A DNA stretch of 44,631 nucleotides from a virus (IMGVR_UViG_3300018469_000285:1-44631), one strand, 5' to 3'; shown: positions 23,172 to 31,651, counted from the stretch's first letter. Notes: generated by a model from the sequence alone, not told the origin. Numbers and translations are program-made.

Positions 23172-24849
23172 TGGCGGGTTGAGGTCGGGTTAGTTGAGGC
23201 ATCGGCATGGCAGGGGCTCCAGGTGCACCTCCCGGCATTCCCATACCCATCGCGGCCATCTGGTCGTCGAAGTTCATAATCTCTTCCTTCTGTTCAGGAG
23301 AGAGGTCGCTCAGGTAATCGAGCATCTTCTCTTTCTTGACCTTCTGGAGAGGCGCGTTCAGCGGGAACTGCGCGGCGACGATCTGGAGCTTCTGGATGGA
23401 TTCGAGGGCGTCGGCATCCTTCTGAGCCTTTTGAGTCACGCGACAGCGGTAGCCGGCCTTCGAAGTGAGTTCGGAAGCCTTGACGGTGCGGGGGAAGAAG
23501 CGGCCGGATGGGGACTTCTTGTGGAGAACTACGTCCTCGAGAAGATCCGGGTTCGCGTTTACGAGCGCGGCAACCTTGTTTCCGAGGTCGATGTCTCTTT
23601 GCTTCAGGTACTTGTTGATGGCGCTGATGCGCTGGGAGGCTTTCTGCGCGAGGAGCTGGATCTCGCCGAGGGTCTTCGTGCCGTTCTCCGCGTCACCCTT
23701 CTCGATGCGGGTGGCCGCGGTGGCCGATTCAACCATCGACTTGATCATGCCCATCTCTTCCATGTGCGAGGCGAGCTCCGGCACCTCAACGTGCTGCAGA
23801 ACGTCGGCGGGCTTACCTGGAAGCGGGTAGAAGCCGAACGGCGAAGGGACGTAGCCGACCGGAGACCAGCCTTCCTTCGCGGTGGCGTCGTAGAAGTTCA
23901 TGCCGTAGCCGCGGAGGACGCCGTTCTCTGTCATCTGGGAGAAGTAGACGTTCAGAATCTGGTTCGGGGTGCGAACGATGTCGGCCATGCCGTCAGACCA
24001 GAAGTCGGTGCGTTCAACGTCGGAGGCCCAGGTAACCCACGTATATTCGTTGATACCGAGGATGTCCCTTAGAGGTTTGTCCATCAAGATGGTGTTCCCC
24101 TGGGCCGTCACGACGACATGTACTACGTCTTCCTGCTTCGCTTCATCCCAGACCTTCATCTGGCACTCGTTCAGCTCGACGTAGGTCTCGCCTAGGATCG
24201 GGCTCGTCACATCCGAAACGCCGAGAGATTCGAGTCTCTGGGCCTTATCTGCGGCCATCTCCGCGTTCTGGGCGGCGGCTACTAAACCTAGCTTCGAGGC
24301 GAAGAAGGTCTTGAGCTGGTTCACCATGTTCTTGTCGAACATGGCGTTTCGCTCGATGTCCGAAAGGGTGGCGTAGATGCCGGTGTGGGTGATGCGCCGG
24401 GCGGATTCTAAGTCCCACGGGTTCACGTAGCGGTCCACCAGCACGTCCTGCGGGTCGATGATCTCCAGGGTGAGCCGGCCGGAGATGATGTTCAGTTTCC
24501 AGAAAGAGCGGCCGTAAAGGAACTCCTGCTTCGCGTCGATCTCGTTCAGGATGTTCAGGCGGGAGCGTTCGGCTACGTGCTTCCAGTATTCATTGAACAG
24601 AAGCTCCTTCTGGCCGTCGTTGTCGAGGTTCTCGAAGTAGATGTCCTGCTCTTCCATCCCGGCAAGGAGGGTCTTCCGGGTCTCCTTCATGAGCGGTACA
24701 TTCACGCTCTGGCGCTGGGTCAGCCGGTTCGTGATGACGGTGTCGCGATCCAAAAGATAGTTGTCGGTCCACTGCTGATGTCGGCGTTCTCTAAAACGCC
24801 GATCGGACTCAAGGTTCTTCTGGGTTGTTTCGATGGAAACTTGCGGCAA
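23164..24849 (-). CDS. Portal protein (P22-like), 561 aa
   Basis: The size and regional signature fit a portal: N-terminal helices, a conserved clip/stem zone with LILDPQDVLVDRYVNPW-type sequence near residues 130-150, YTWVTWASDVERTDFWSDG, and the C-terminal helical wing (ASELTSKAGYRCRVTQKAQKDA). The tail is Met/Pro/Gly-rich (about 530-561). It forms the dodecameric DNA entry ring and joins terminase and adaptor. It is the first gene of the late structural operon on this strand and is followed by scaffold, coat and tail genes. Confidence 0.85.
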   Translation of the reverse strand: MPQVSIETTQKNLESDRRFRERRHQQWTDNYLLDRDTVITNRLTQRQSVNVPLMKETRKTLLAGMEEQDIYFENLDNDGQKELLFNEYWKHVAERSRLNILNEIDAKQEFLYGRSFWKLNIISGRLTLEIIDPQDVLVDRYVNPWDLESARRITHTGIYATLSDIERNAMFDKNMVNQLKTFFASKLGLVAAAQNAEMAADKAQRLESLGVSDVTSPILGETYVELNECQMKVWDEAKQEDVVHVVVTAQGNTILMDKPLRDILGINEYTWVTWASDVERTDFWSDGMADIVRTPNQILNVYFSQMTENGVLRGYGMNFYDATAKEGWSPVGYVPSPFGFYPLPGKPADVLQHVEVPELASHMEEMGMIKSMVESATAATRIEKGDAENGTKTLGEIQLLAQKASQRISAINKYLKQRDIDLGNKVAALVNANPDLLEDVVLHKKSPSGRFFPRTVKASELTSKAGYRCRVTQKAQKDADALESIQKLQIVAAQFPLNAPLQKVKKEKMLDYLSDLSPEQKEEIMNFDDQMAAMGMGMPGGAPGAPAMPMPQLTRPQPANV

Positions 24850-24909
24850 TGAAGTGAAGGAAGGTTTGCAATAACTATAACGATGAAGTCTCGATGAAGA
24901 TACAGGGAA

Positions 24910-24935
24910 GGCTGGGGATAAGTCGTGCTATGCTA
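24910..24935 (+). promoter_or_regulatory. Possible promoter of the plus-strand moron
   Basis: GCTATGCTAAAA carries a -10-like TATGCT about 40 bases before the start of the next gene, preceded by the recurring motif CTGGGGATAAGTC. The -35 is unclear. The same CTGGGGATA stretch also precedes the lipoprotein gene at 5700. Confidence 0.35.
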
Positions 24936-24972
24936 AAACCAATCCTAAAACAATTAACGCGAAGGGGTAATT

Positions 24973-26067
24973 ATGGCAAGTCTGCGAATGCATCTTATCG
25001 GTGGACTTCTCGTCCTGTCGTGTACGCAGCTCGGCGCTGCAACGAGTGATTTCGATCGCTGCAATACGGTGGTTACCGAGATCAAAGATCACTACTCGCT
25101 CTATAGCGAGAAGGAGCTGTTTACCCAGTACCAATCACGTCTTAAGCGGGTAGACTCCAGTTCGTACTCGGCCTTCGCTTCGTCCGTTCAGACTCTAGGT
25201 TTGAATCTTCCACTGGCCGAAGATCTCCTAAACCTTAAAGGCACTTCTGATCAGAAATCTTCTGAATTTCAAGCAAAGTACTCGGAGTTCATCAACTCCA
25301 CATATGAGCAGTATGCGCATCGTGAGGTGCTGTCGGTTCGCAGCGATACCGTAAGCGCCGTACTAGCGGCGGCTTGGAACAGATGCTACGAGATTGTCTC
25401 GACTATGCTGCTCCAGCAACAAGGCACATTCATTGCCGCTGACCCCATCGGTGGGTTCGATAATTTTCTAGTGACGGTCTACACACGCGGACCTGTGGCT
25501 GGAGAGAAGGTCACGATAAAAGCGATCGAGCCGGCCAAGTTCATAACGTGCTACTACGGGCATCAGGCGGTAACGCCAGGTATGCAGTTCGATTCGACAA
25601 CGTTCGATCTGACCTGCTCCAAAGACCTAACGATGTTCTCGCCCATGTCCGTCGAGACTAACGTCGGCAAGTCGCAGAAGATTAATCTACCATCGGCCAC
25701 GTCAAAAATTTCTGATCTTCTGTCTGACATTAAGGCATTGCGAGTAGAGATAGCGAAACTGCGCCTTGATGCGGCAAACGCATTGAGTGAGCAGCTTACA
25801 AGGGAAGCGAGCTTAAGGGGTGACGTGACCGCACTGCAAAGCAGGAAGCCGGGCATTTCGGCGACCGTGGAGTATGGCGAGCACGCCGGGCAAGTGGCAC
25901 TCTGGGAGCCGCCGAACGGTACACCTAGCTTTTCCAAGCCCATGTCGTTCACGGATCTTCGTAGCGAAGTAAAGATGGTGTGCCCTCCAACTAATCCTCT
26001 CTTAGCCGGCATACGGTTTCACGCAAACGACCGATACACGATCCTGTGCCGGAATATGACTCCGTAA
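24973..26067 (+). CDS. Secreted protein of unknown function (moron), 364 aa
   Basis: A signal peptide (about 1-23, MASLRMHLIGGLLVLSCTQL then a short AAT) is followed by an unrecognised mature part with a helix-rich first half and a late coiled-coil stretch (SDLLSDIKALRVEIAKLRLDAANAL). Five or six cysteines are scattered, suggesting export and disulfides. ATG with AAGGGG upstream. It is a lone plus-strand gene between portal and terminase, with a hairpin after it: the layout of a lysogenic-conversion cassette. Confidence 0.75.
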   Translation: MASLRMHLIGGLLVLSCTQLGAATSDFDRCNTVVTEIKDHYSLYSEKELFTQYQSRLKRVDSSSYSAFASSVQTLGLNLPLAEDLLNLKGTSDQKSSEFQAKYSEFINSTYEQYAHREVLSVRSDTVSAVLAAAWNRCYEIVSTMLLQQQGTFIAADPIGGFDNFLVTVYTRGPVAGEKVTIKAIEPAKFITCYYGHQAVTPGMQFDSTTFDLTCSKDLTMFSPMSVETNVGKSQKINLPSATSKISDLLSDIKALRVEIAKLRLDAANALSEQLTREASLRGDVTALQSRKPGISATVEYGEHAGQVALWEPPNGTPSFSKPMSFTDLRSEVKMVCPPTNPLLAGIRFHANDRYTILCRNMTP

Positions 26068-26109
26068 GCGTTGAGGGTGATAGAACGGCATTGCGAGGTT
26101 CGTGGTAGG

Positions 26110-26127
26110 GGCCGGCATAGGCCGGCC
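26110..26127 (+). terminator. Strong GC hairpin after the moron gene
   Basis: GGCCGGC (26110-26116), loop ATAG, GCCGGCC (26121-26127): a perfect 7-bp stem 43 nt after the stop of the secreted protein gene. No T-run, so a factor-independent terminator is not assured. Confidence 0.45.
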
Positions 26128-26182
26128 TTGGACGGAACAGGCTAGCCGTCTCGGATGTTGTCCTCCCCCACGGGAGACGAGC

Positions 26183-26392
26183 ATGGCAACGAAAAAAGCG
26201 AAAACGCCGTTTGTGCCGGGCGTGATGCGGTGCGATAGCTGTGACAAGGTGATCAAGGGCATTCACGAGATGACCATCAGGTCCGATTGGAAGGGCTACG
26301 GAACGCCACCCGAGGACGCGATCGTCCACGTGTGCAGCGCGGCGTGCAAACGCAAGTCTAAAGAGTTCGAGGGAACAAGGCGGTGGTGGTAA
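26183..26392 (+). CDS. Zinc-binding small protein, 69 aa
   Basis: Starts MATKKAKTPFVPGVMRCDSC and has a second pair in VHVCSAACKRKS, making a Cys-X2-Cys ... Cys-X3-Cys zinc site across about residues 17-57. The N-terminus and tail are basic. The start is supported by GGGAG upstream; an in-frame extension further upstream reads like noise. A stand-alone plus-strand gene, perhaps from the same cassette as the secreted protein. Confidence 0.65.
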   Translation: MATKKAKTPFVPGVMRCDSCDKVIKGIHEMTIRSDWKGYGTPPEDAIVHVCSAACKRKSKEFEGTRRWW

Positions 26393-26396
26393 CTTA

Positions 26397-26488
26397 CTAG
26401 ACGCCTAGGCCAGGGTAGAACGGCTCACGAGATTGTAGGGTCTCAGGCTCGCCTCTAGGCGATGAGGTGTCCTCGGCGAAGCAGGCGT
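26397..26488 (-). pseudogene. Remnant of a terminase large-subunit 3' end
   Basis: The minus strand here reads FAEDTSSPRGEPETLQSR and then EPFYPGLGV-stop. The intact terminase ends IAEDQMTNAQPMPVPTTG-LV-KPFYPGLGV-stop, so this is a second, diverged copy of the terminase C-terminus without the rest of the gene. It lies just beyond the moron at 26489-27214, so the moron is bracketed by two terminase 3' ends. The nucleotides differ at many silent positions, which indicates a different phage as the source and not a recent duplication. Confidence 0.65.
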
Positions 26489-27214
26489 TTAGGCTACGTC
26501 GATTTTGATGTCGGCGATCCGTGGTAGTGGAGCCTGCGTAATCCTGGCGTTTTGAAGCACAGCCGCGACGGCGTCAGAGGTGACCGTAATCTGGTTTTGC
26601 CGCAACTTCTGCACCACTATTTCGGCGGCCTGGACGGCGAGTCTCTTGTTTTCAATATCAAGCGCGTTGTGTTCGGCCCGCTCCAACATCCACTCGGTGA
26701 CCAGAATGATTGTGAAGGCGGCGGCTAGAGGTCCCGTAACAATCGCTACAAGCTCTAATGGCGATTGCCTAGACGCACGAACTAGCTCAAGGTGGAAAAG
26801 CGGGAAGTCCAGAACCAAGTCGTCAATCGTGGGATAGGCAGCTCGAGCCGCTAGAGTTTCGGAAATAGCCGCTATCTGTGCTGCCGTAAGTTGATCAAGT
26901 TCTGCGCGGCCATTTACAAGGTCACGTAACAACGCGCGCGTTGTCTCGCGCCATAGATTGTGGACGTTACCGGAATGAAACGTATCGGCACGAGGAAGTC
27001 CAAAATCCTCGTCAGCGTAACGCCTCACAGCGTACGCTGCAGCTCTGATGTGTTTCGGCAACGATCGTATGGCGACGTCATCTGGATAGCGCAGCGTGGC
27101 GATAATGCATGAAATTGAGTAGACGGATGGAAGCCTTGCAATCGACAAGATAAAGCCCGTCGAGGCGTTGTCGTCGGCGGCAGTAATTGTCAGTCGTATC
27201 GGGTCTGTTGGCAT
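26489..27214 (-). CDS. Hypothetical moron protein with one membrane segment, 241 aa
   Basis: Unrecognised. Residues about 105-125 and 165-200 are Ala/Leu-rich helices; a likely transmembrane segment lies at about 155-175 (LELVAIVTGPLAAAFTIILV). The C-terminal third is amphipathic (RLAVQAAEIVVQKLRQNQI). No catalytic motif. It sits between a full terminase gene and a terminase 3' remnant, with a hairpin at its upstream edge. The base use is lighter in GC than its neighbours by eye, in line with acquisition. Confidence 0.65.
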   Translation of the reverse strand: MPTDPIRLTITAADDNASTGFILSIARLPSVYSISCIIATLRYPDDVAIRSLPKHIRAAAYAVRRYADEDFGLPRADTFHSGNVHNLWRETTRALLRDLVNGRAELDQLTAAQIAAISETLAARAAYPTIDDLVLDFPLFHLELVRASRQSPLELVAIVTGPLAAAFTIILVTEWMLERAEHNALDIENKRLAVQAAEIVVQKLRQNQITVTSDAVAAVLQNARITQAPLPRIADIKIDVA

Positions 27215-27276
27215 GAAGGTTACGACCCCGAAGGTGTGTTCGAACGTTTCTGCTTGGGCTCAAGAATTGTAGCAGA

Positions 27277-27300
27277 CGGCTAAGGCGCCACTCTTAGCCG
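27277..27300 (-). terminator. Hairpin after terminase large-subunit gene
   Basis: CGGCTAAG (27277-27284) pairs with CTTAGCCG (27293-27300), 8 bp with an 8-nt loop, just downstream of the terminase stop and just before the moron. On the minus strand it is followed by TCTGCTACAATTC, which also offers a -10-like TACAAT for the moron. It may end the terminase transcript and leave the moron with its own promoter. Confidence 0.5.
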
Positions 27301-27309
27301 CCGCGGATC

Positions 27310-28632
27310 TTACACTCCCAACCCCGGATAGAACGGCTTCACCAGACCCGTCGTAGGCACCGGCATCGGCTGCGCGTTCGTCATCTGGTCCTCGGCGATC
27401 GCGGCGTAGCGGTACTCGTCAGCTCCGTGACTCGTCCAGTCGTGGTAGGGCTTCTCGAGGAACATCCCGCGGTTCTCATCCCACTCCTGGCGGTACTGGC
27501 TGATGGCGTCCAGCCACTGCGCGCAGTGCCGCTCGTCGATCCAGAGGCGGGCAAACATCGCCCGGCCTTTCGCGATACCGTCATCCACGGATAACTTCGA
27601 CACGACAACCCACTCCACGTTCGGCCAGAGGCTCTTCGCAGTTGCGAGGCGGGTCTTGCCGGTTCCTGATTCAGTTCCCTCGGCGTCGTGGGGGACGAAC
27701 ATCTTCGCGAAGACGTAGGGCTTGGCTTTGAGGGCGGTGATAGCTTCGGGGATGCCGTCTTTGTTCGAGCCCTGCCAGTAGTCGATCTTGTGGGTCTCTG
27801 CCCCTACCCGCTGGTAGATGCCGATCGCGAGGTTCTGTCCAACGCCAAGATCCCAGACCGCGTGGGCCTTCAAGGCCGGATCGTAGGGAACGAGCTTCAC
27901 CCTGCCGTCCGCCCTGGCTTTGGCGATGTGAGGGCCGTAGTAGGCACCCTTCACGGACGCTTCGAAGGAGCAGTACCACTCTTGGTTGAACTCGTCCTCG
28001 GTGATCACCCCGCTCTCAACGAGACGCCGGTCGTCCTCCAAGGCCTGACGGAGGTTATCGATGGTCTCGCCCGTTTCGTCTCGGAGGGAGTCGTCGATGG
28101 TCTTGAAGACGACTGTCCAGGTGGTGTCACCTAACGCCTTCGTGTAGAGGCGGTGGAAGTCGTTCTTGCCCTTCGGCGTGCCGAAGAAGATCGCGTAGCC
28201 GAGGTGGTCAGCGAGGGCTTTCGAGATGATCTCCGAGAAGATGTTCGATGGCTGCTGGGAGTACTCGTCGAAGCCGACACCCCAGAGAGCGATACCGCGG
28301 AGGGAGTCTGGGTTGTCCGAACCGGCGAGGAAGAGCTTTGAGCCGTTCGGGTACTTCACCGTCAGCTCGGATTCGTTGTACTCAACTCCAGGGATGTCCC
28401 GGCTGATCTTCTTCGCGATGTCCCAGGCGACGCGCTTGGACTGCTTGTAGGTCGGGCCGATGTAGGCAAACTGGCTCTCGAAGATTCGAAGGCAGTCGCG
28501 CTGGAGATGGTTCAGAACCGCCGTGGTCTTTCCGGCTCTCCGGTGGAGAACCATGATGATCCAGCGTGTGGTTGCGTCGTGAAGGGCGAGGGACCAGTTT
28601 CGAGGCTTGTAGTCGATTACTACTTCTGCCAC
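27310..28632 (-). CDS. terL: Terminase large subunit, 440 aa
   Basis: Packaging motor and nuclease. ATPase: Walker A HRRAGKTT at 30-37 and Walker B GVGFDEYS with Asp122-Glu123, and coupling motif IFFGTPKG near 149-156. Nuclease: acidic residues Asp261 (VWDLGVGQN), Asp316 (VPHDAEG) and Asp405 (HGADEYRY). It cuts concatemeric DNA and drives it into the portal. GTG start, overlapping the small-subunit gene by 13 nt. The end KPFYPGLGV is repeated as a remnant 0.9 kb away. A second N-terminal copy lies at 43250-43396. Confidence 0.9.
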   Translation of the reverse strand: MAEVVIDYKPRNWSLALHDATTRWIIMVLHRRAGKTTAVLNHLQRDCLRIFESQFAYIGPTYKQSKRVAWDIAKKISRDIPGVEYNESELTVKYPNGSKLFLAGSDNPDSLRGIALWGVGFDEYSQQPSNIFSEIISKALADHLGYAIFFGTPKGKNDFHRLYTKALGDTTWTVVFKTIDDSLRDETGETIDNLRQALEDDRRLVESGVITEDEFNQEWYCSFEASVKGAYYGPHIAKARADGRVKLVPYDPALKAHAVWDLGVGQNLAIGIYQRVGAETHKIDYWQGSNKDGIPEAITALKAKPYVFAKMFVPHDAEGTESGTGKTRLATAKSLWPNVEWVVVSKLSVDDGIAKGRAMFARLWIDERHCAQWLDAISQYRQEWDENRGMFLEKPYHDWTSHGADEYRYAAIAEDQMTNAQPMPVPTTGLVKPFYPGLGV

Positions 28633-28898
28633 GTGACGATGAGTGGTCCGCCATCGCCGCCTTCGAGACGGTTGGTATCAGGGAACAGCTTCTTGAAAAG
28701 GACGGCGTCTCGTTCCTTCAAGCCGTCGTAGGCGCGAAGAAGAAACCGCTCTTGGATGGAGAGCTGCTTGCCGGCGAAGTTTCTCTCGATGAGGGACTCG
28801 ATGAACTTTGGATCACTCCACTGCTGCCACAGCTTCTCGAAGTCGGCGAACTCTCTTCCTGCTCCTTTTCGGCCGGAGCGACCTGGTTTACCTGCCAT
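28620..28898 (-). CDS. terS: Terminase small subunit, 92 aa
   Basis: Starts MAGKPGRSGRKGAGREFADF and has a compact helical body (FEKLWQQWSDPKFIESLIERN, LSIQERFLLRAYDGL). It is the usual small partner that recognises the packaging site and regulates TerL, on size, basic N-terminal GRKGAGR and position just upstream of terL. A frameshifted relative occurs at 43384-43663. No Shine-Dalgarno; leader is A/T-rich. Confidence 0.7.
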   Translation of the reverse strand: MAGKPGRSGRKGAGREFADFEKLWQQWSDPKFIESLIERNFAGKQLSIQERFLLRAYDGLKERDAVLFKKLFPDTNRLEGGDGGPLIVTWQK

Positions 28899-28902
28899 GT
28901 AA

Positions 28903-29097
28903 TTAAAATCGGTTTCGTTTGGCTTTCCGTGACTTCTTCGCTGCGAAGCCCATCACGTTGGCTCCAGCGTTCGGCTGCGACTTCTTCCAGTCATCGTCGA
29001 GCCAAACGTCATCCGGGGCAATCTGCTTCTCGATCCTCAAAGCTTCGGCGGCCGAGGCCGCGCTCACGTACTTTCGAACGATGAAGAGCTTCTTCAC
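28903..29097 (-). CDS. Small basic hypothetical protein, 64 aa
   Basis: Starts at GTG (MKKLFIVRKYVSAASAAEAL) and ends in a very basic tail (FAAKKSRKAKRNRF). Overlaps the previous gene as GTGA. A deleted derivative with the same tail type survives in the right flank (43668-43739), which shows the family is shared by the two phages. Likely DNA- or terminase-associated. Confidence 0.6.
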   Translation of the reverse strand: MKKLFIVRKYVSAASAAEALRIEKQIAPDDVWLDDDWKKSQPNAGANVMGFAAKKSRKAKRNRF

Positions 29098-29240
29098 TTG
29101 AAGGCGATCTTGATGGCTAGCGCCTGGACAGGACGCCAGATGAAGGAAGGAAGCCAGAAAGGTTTGCGGCGCATAGACGCCTGAAGCGTGTGGAAGGCCG
29201 CTTTCTCGATCTGTTCTCTTCGGTTGAATTTGCGGGACAT
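29094..29240 (-). CDS. Small basic hypothetical protein, 48 aa
   Basis: MSRKFNRREQIEKAAFHTLQ followed by RKPFWLPSFIWRPVQALAIK. Too short for automatic calling but supported by a homologue in the right flank at 43736-43903 that shares the start MSRK and the W-x-P-x-x-I-W-x-P pattern. A basic N-terminus and an aromatic C-terminal helix. First gene of the packaging operon. Confidence 0.6.
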   Translation of the reverse strand: MSRKFNRREQIEKAAFHTLQASMRRKPFWLPSFIWRPVQALAIKIAFK

Positions 29241-29249
29241 GCTTTCAGA

Positions 29250-29275
29250 CTAGAACACCCACCAGAAACGTCAAG
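29250..29275 (-). promoter_or_regulatory. Conserved block before the packaging operon
   Basis: A 26-base block, CTAGAA(C)ACCCACCAGAAA with CGTCAAG following, is present here and at 43913-43938 with one change, while the sequence beyond it is unrelated. On the minus strand it reads CTTGACG... with a TTGACG -35-like hexamer; the -10 is not obvious. It marks the start of the operon and the edge of the variable moron slot. Confidence 0.5.
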
Positions 29276-29328
29276 TGCTACCACGCTACCGTATCTCACG
29301 ATACTCTTGGTACGAGAGCGAGGCCGTC

Positions 29329-30117
29329 ATGCGTCTGACATTTTGGTGCTTCATTGCTGTGCTGGCTATTTCTTCCGTCGCCGATGAGAAGGTCGAACCG
29401 AAGCAAGTGACGGGTGGCACGAGCGAAGCCGTCGTGTCGTTCGACCAGATGACCGGCGCACCGAAACCAGGACAGAACAAGATTTGTCAGAACCTCACAG
29501 GAAGTCTCTTTTGCCTCTGTCGGTACGTTGACGCGAAGGGCATGGAAGCGGCGCCGTGGATCTCATTTTGCGAGAATAACGTTGAACTGAGGTTGCCCAC
29601 ACGCTTTGAATACAAGGCTTGGTGTCAAGCGAACTGGGATCAACGCTGTAATTACACTGCTCAATATGAATACCCACCAAACATGCAGTACTGCTCCCAT
29701 CAGTGGGTGGAGGAATCGAAGTCGCCTTTTCACGCCTCGTGGTTTGATAAGGGGTGTGGGCTAAAGTTTTGCTCCGCGGAGCTGCAGGCGAATGGAAGCT
29801 TTATGCCTCTCGATAAAAAGGGCGGATCCGTGTTTCTACGGCTGGACCTTCGGTTGGTGCCAAGCGACTTCACCCCTGAGGAGCGAGCCAGGTACAAATG
29901 TCGTCCGCCAGCGACAGGAGGGCGCAATATCATAGGTTGCACGGTTGGTGACGCCGCAGCGGCTGCGAAGTGTTACAAGACGAACTCACCCTGTTGGCAA
30001 CTGGAAGGGCTGCGGTTTAGCCAGTGCGTAAACATTCGAGATCCCCAGATTGAGCAAACATGTAAGTCGGGTGGATACAATTTCTTCTATGTTGAAAATT
30101 CTCCAAGTTGCCCATGA
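29329..30117 (+). CDS. Secreted Cys-rich protein (moron), 262 aa
   Basis: Signal peptide MRLTFWCFIAVLAISSVA followed by a mature part with about 17 cysteines (e.g. ICQNLTGSLFCLCRY, NWDQRCNYTAQ, YCSHQW, GCGLKFCSAE). The cysteine richness points to a disulfide-stabilised exported protein. No family recognised. I start at 29329, because the upstream frame extension before MRLTFW is not signal-like. It lies in a plus-strand slot opposite the terminase operon and overlaps the neighbouring gene region; the related slot in the right flank carries an unrelated gene. Confidence 0.7.
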   Translation: MRLTFWCFIAVLAISSVADEKVEPKQVTGGTSEAVVSFDQMTGAPKPGQNKICQNLTGSLFCLCRYVDAKGMEAAPWISFCENNVELRLPTRFEYKAWCQANWDQRCNYTAQYEYPPNMQYCSHQWVEESKSPFHASWFDKGCGLKFCSAELQANGSFMPLDKKGGSVFLRLDLRLVPSDFTPEERARYKCRPPATGGRNIIGCTVGDAAAAAKCYKTNSPCWQLEGLRFSQCVNIRDPQIEQTCKSGGYNFFYVENSPSCP

Positions 30118-30170
30118 TTGCGCCGGTGAAAGCATCTCGCGCGGGATTCGGCGGGGTTAGGATAGCTGTT

Positions 30171-30749
30171 ATGCAATCGGACTCTGTCCACTGGACCACC
30201 TACGTTCAAACCGTCGCGGTGATCGCCTCCACAATCGGGACGTTCCTGTACGTGTACTTCACGTACCACATCATGAAGTGGGCTATCGATCAGGGCAAGG
30301 TGTCAGTTCAACAGACGGAGCTGGCAATCGCCGAGATGAGTGAGCGTCGTGAGGCAGCGGATGCTGGCGTGGGCGTTTCTTTAATGCTGGACTGCGCGCG
30401 GCTGCAACGACTACGTTCCGCGCTGCGGACCGTGCCACTATGCGACCCGTGGGAGTCGACCGGTCAACCGATTGCCAAAATCGAGGAGTTGCATGCACGG
30501 TGGATGTCGCTGCTTCAGCGGGAGTTGCCGAGGGAAGTACGTCGGGTGTTGGATGTCTCATGCGCAATGTTGGTCGGCGCTAGGCTGATTTGCAAAAATC
30601 GGCCAAGTGACGAAGAGCTGGCCGATCGGCGACTAACGCTGCTCGGGCTCTTAGACTCAGCAAGCGCTGATCTGGAAGCGCTGGTTCGAGAACGGTACGA
30701 ATCGCAGTTCTTGAATGCCATCCTAGAGGACGATTGGAGTCCACTCTAG
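30171..30749 (+). CDS. Membrane-anchored hypothetical protein (moron), 192 aa
   Basis: Starts MQSDSVHWTTYVQTVAVIAS; one N-terminal transmembrane helix at about 8-34 (VAVIASTIGTFLYVYFTYHI), then an amphipathic coiled-coil-like stretch (QQTELAIAEMSERREAAD) and a helical C-terminal domain with several Cys. Start chosen at 30171, with AGGA upstream. Probably a phage-coded surface or signalling protein of the lysogen. Confidence 0.65.
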   Translation: MQSDSVHWTTYVQTVAVIASTIGTFLYVYFTYHIMKWAIDQGKVSVQQTELAIAEMSERREAADAGVGVSLMLDCARLQRLRSALRTVPLCDPWESTGQPIAKIEELHARWMSLLQRELPREVRRVLDVSCAMLVGARLICKNRPSDEELADRRLTLLGLLDSASADLEALVRERYESQFLNAILEDDWSPL

Positions 30750-30762
30750 GACGGTAATACCA

Positions 30763-31140
30763 TCAAGTCTCCCTGAAGATCTTAGTTTCACCTTCCCTGC
30801 TAAGGTACTTGGACTGAATCGTCGCAGTGACGGCCAGTTTGAGATCTACGGCGGTGATGGAATTGAACGCCGGGCGATCCGCAATCAGTTCCAGAATCTC
30901 CCTGGCTGTCTGCTGCTGGGCTTCGGTCTGAATGTCGATCACGGCTTGGCGGCCAATTACGGCATGCTGGAGTCCTTTGGAGTGACCATCCTGCTTCCCC
31001 GCTTCGTATATCTCGGTCATGGCTTCGTTCAAGATGCGTTCGGCGTTACCGAGGGTGACGTAGGTCCCGCCCGCAGCGGCGGGATAACCCGACAGCTTCC
31101 TAAGCTCCTCCAGCTTCTTTGTGATGATAGGGTTGGTCAT
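30763..31140 (-). CDS. Hypothetical protein, 125 aa (paralogous to the 59-aa gene at 38323)
   Basis: Start MTNPIITKKLEELRKLSGYP, then a helix-rich body; the section EAQQQTAREILELIADRP and ending VTATIQSKYLSRE resembles the small gene at 38323-38502 (EAQRQVAREIVEMLDEP, LRAIVAKYLQPE). The two therefore look like members of one family. Overlaps the 54-aa membrane gene as ATGA. Last gene of the recombination operon. Confidence 0.65.
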   Translation of the reverse strand: MTNPIITKKLEELRKLSGYPAAAGGTYVTLGNAERILNEAMTEIYEAGKQDGHSKGLQHAVIGRQAVIDIQTEAQQQTAREILELIADRPAFNSITAVDLKLAVTATIQSKYLSREGETKIFRET

Positions 31141-31301
31141 GGGAGATATTTGAGACAATATCGAGGTAGCGGTACCTCGTGATATTCGATCATCTTCTGA
31201 CAATCGCGCGGGATGTCGCGTAGCCCGACGTGCGCGATGTAGACAGTTCCTGCAATGCAAACGACGAGCAACAGGAGGTAGAGAACATCGGATAGCTTCA
31301 T
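31137..31301 (-). CDS. Small single-pass membrane protein, 54 aa
   Basis: MKLSDVLYLLLLVVCIAGTV is one transmembrane helix, followed by a polar tail with cysteines (RDCQKM, RYCLKYLP). Its stop overlaps the start of the next gene (ATGA), which supports it. Unrecognised. Confidence 0.6.
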   Translation of the reverse strand: MKLSDVLYLLLLVVCIAGTVYIAHVGLRDIPRDCQKMIEYHEVPLPRYCLKYLP

Positions 31302-31307
31302 AGGTTC

Positions 31308-31631
31308 TTACTTCTTGGTTTTCGCCTTGCGACGTTTAAGCGGGGTGAGGTCGAGTTCCGGAGCTTTGAGTTTGTCGTAGTGTTCCGGCACCGCTGGTAT
31401 CAGCTTGTACATTGTGCCGTCCTGGTCGATCCGGTCGTAGGTGCGGCGATGCATCGGGCAGTAGTAGGCCTTGGCAAAGCCACGGCGGTCGAGCCAGGAG
31501 TATGTGAAGTACATGTACCCCTCGGTCTCAACGGCTACGATCTGAGCATCGGTGACGTCGATGTAGTGTTTACATTCGTCGCACTTGACCTGCTGCGGCT
31601 CCTCCTTCGGGTCTGATGTGAATAGGCTCAT
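31308..31631 (-). CDS. Zinc-finger-like hypothetical protein, 107 aa
   Basis: A Cys pair in VKCDECKHYIDV and a later CPMHRRTYD give a C-X2-C ... C-X2-H site. Between them is a Tyr/Phe-rich beta part (EGYMYFTYSWLDRRG). The C-terminal tail is very basic (LKRRKAKTKK). Likely binds nucleic acid. ATG follows the A/C-rich leader AATCAACAAACACA, with no Shine-Dalgarno. Confidence 0.65.
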   Translation of the reverse strand: MSLFTSDPKEEPQQVKCDECKHYIDVTDAQIVAVETEGYMYFTYSWLDRRGFAKAYYCPMHRRTYDRIDQDGTMYKLIPAVPEHYDKLKAPELDLTPLKRRKAKTKK

Positions 31632-31651
31632 TGTGTTTGTTGATTGATGAA

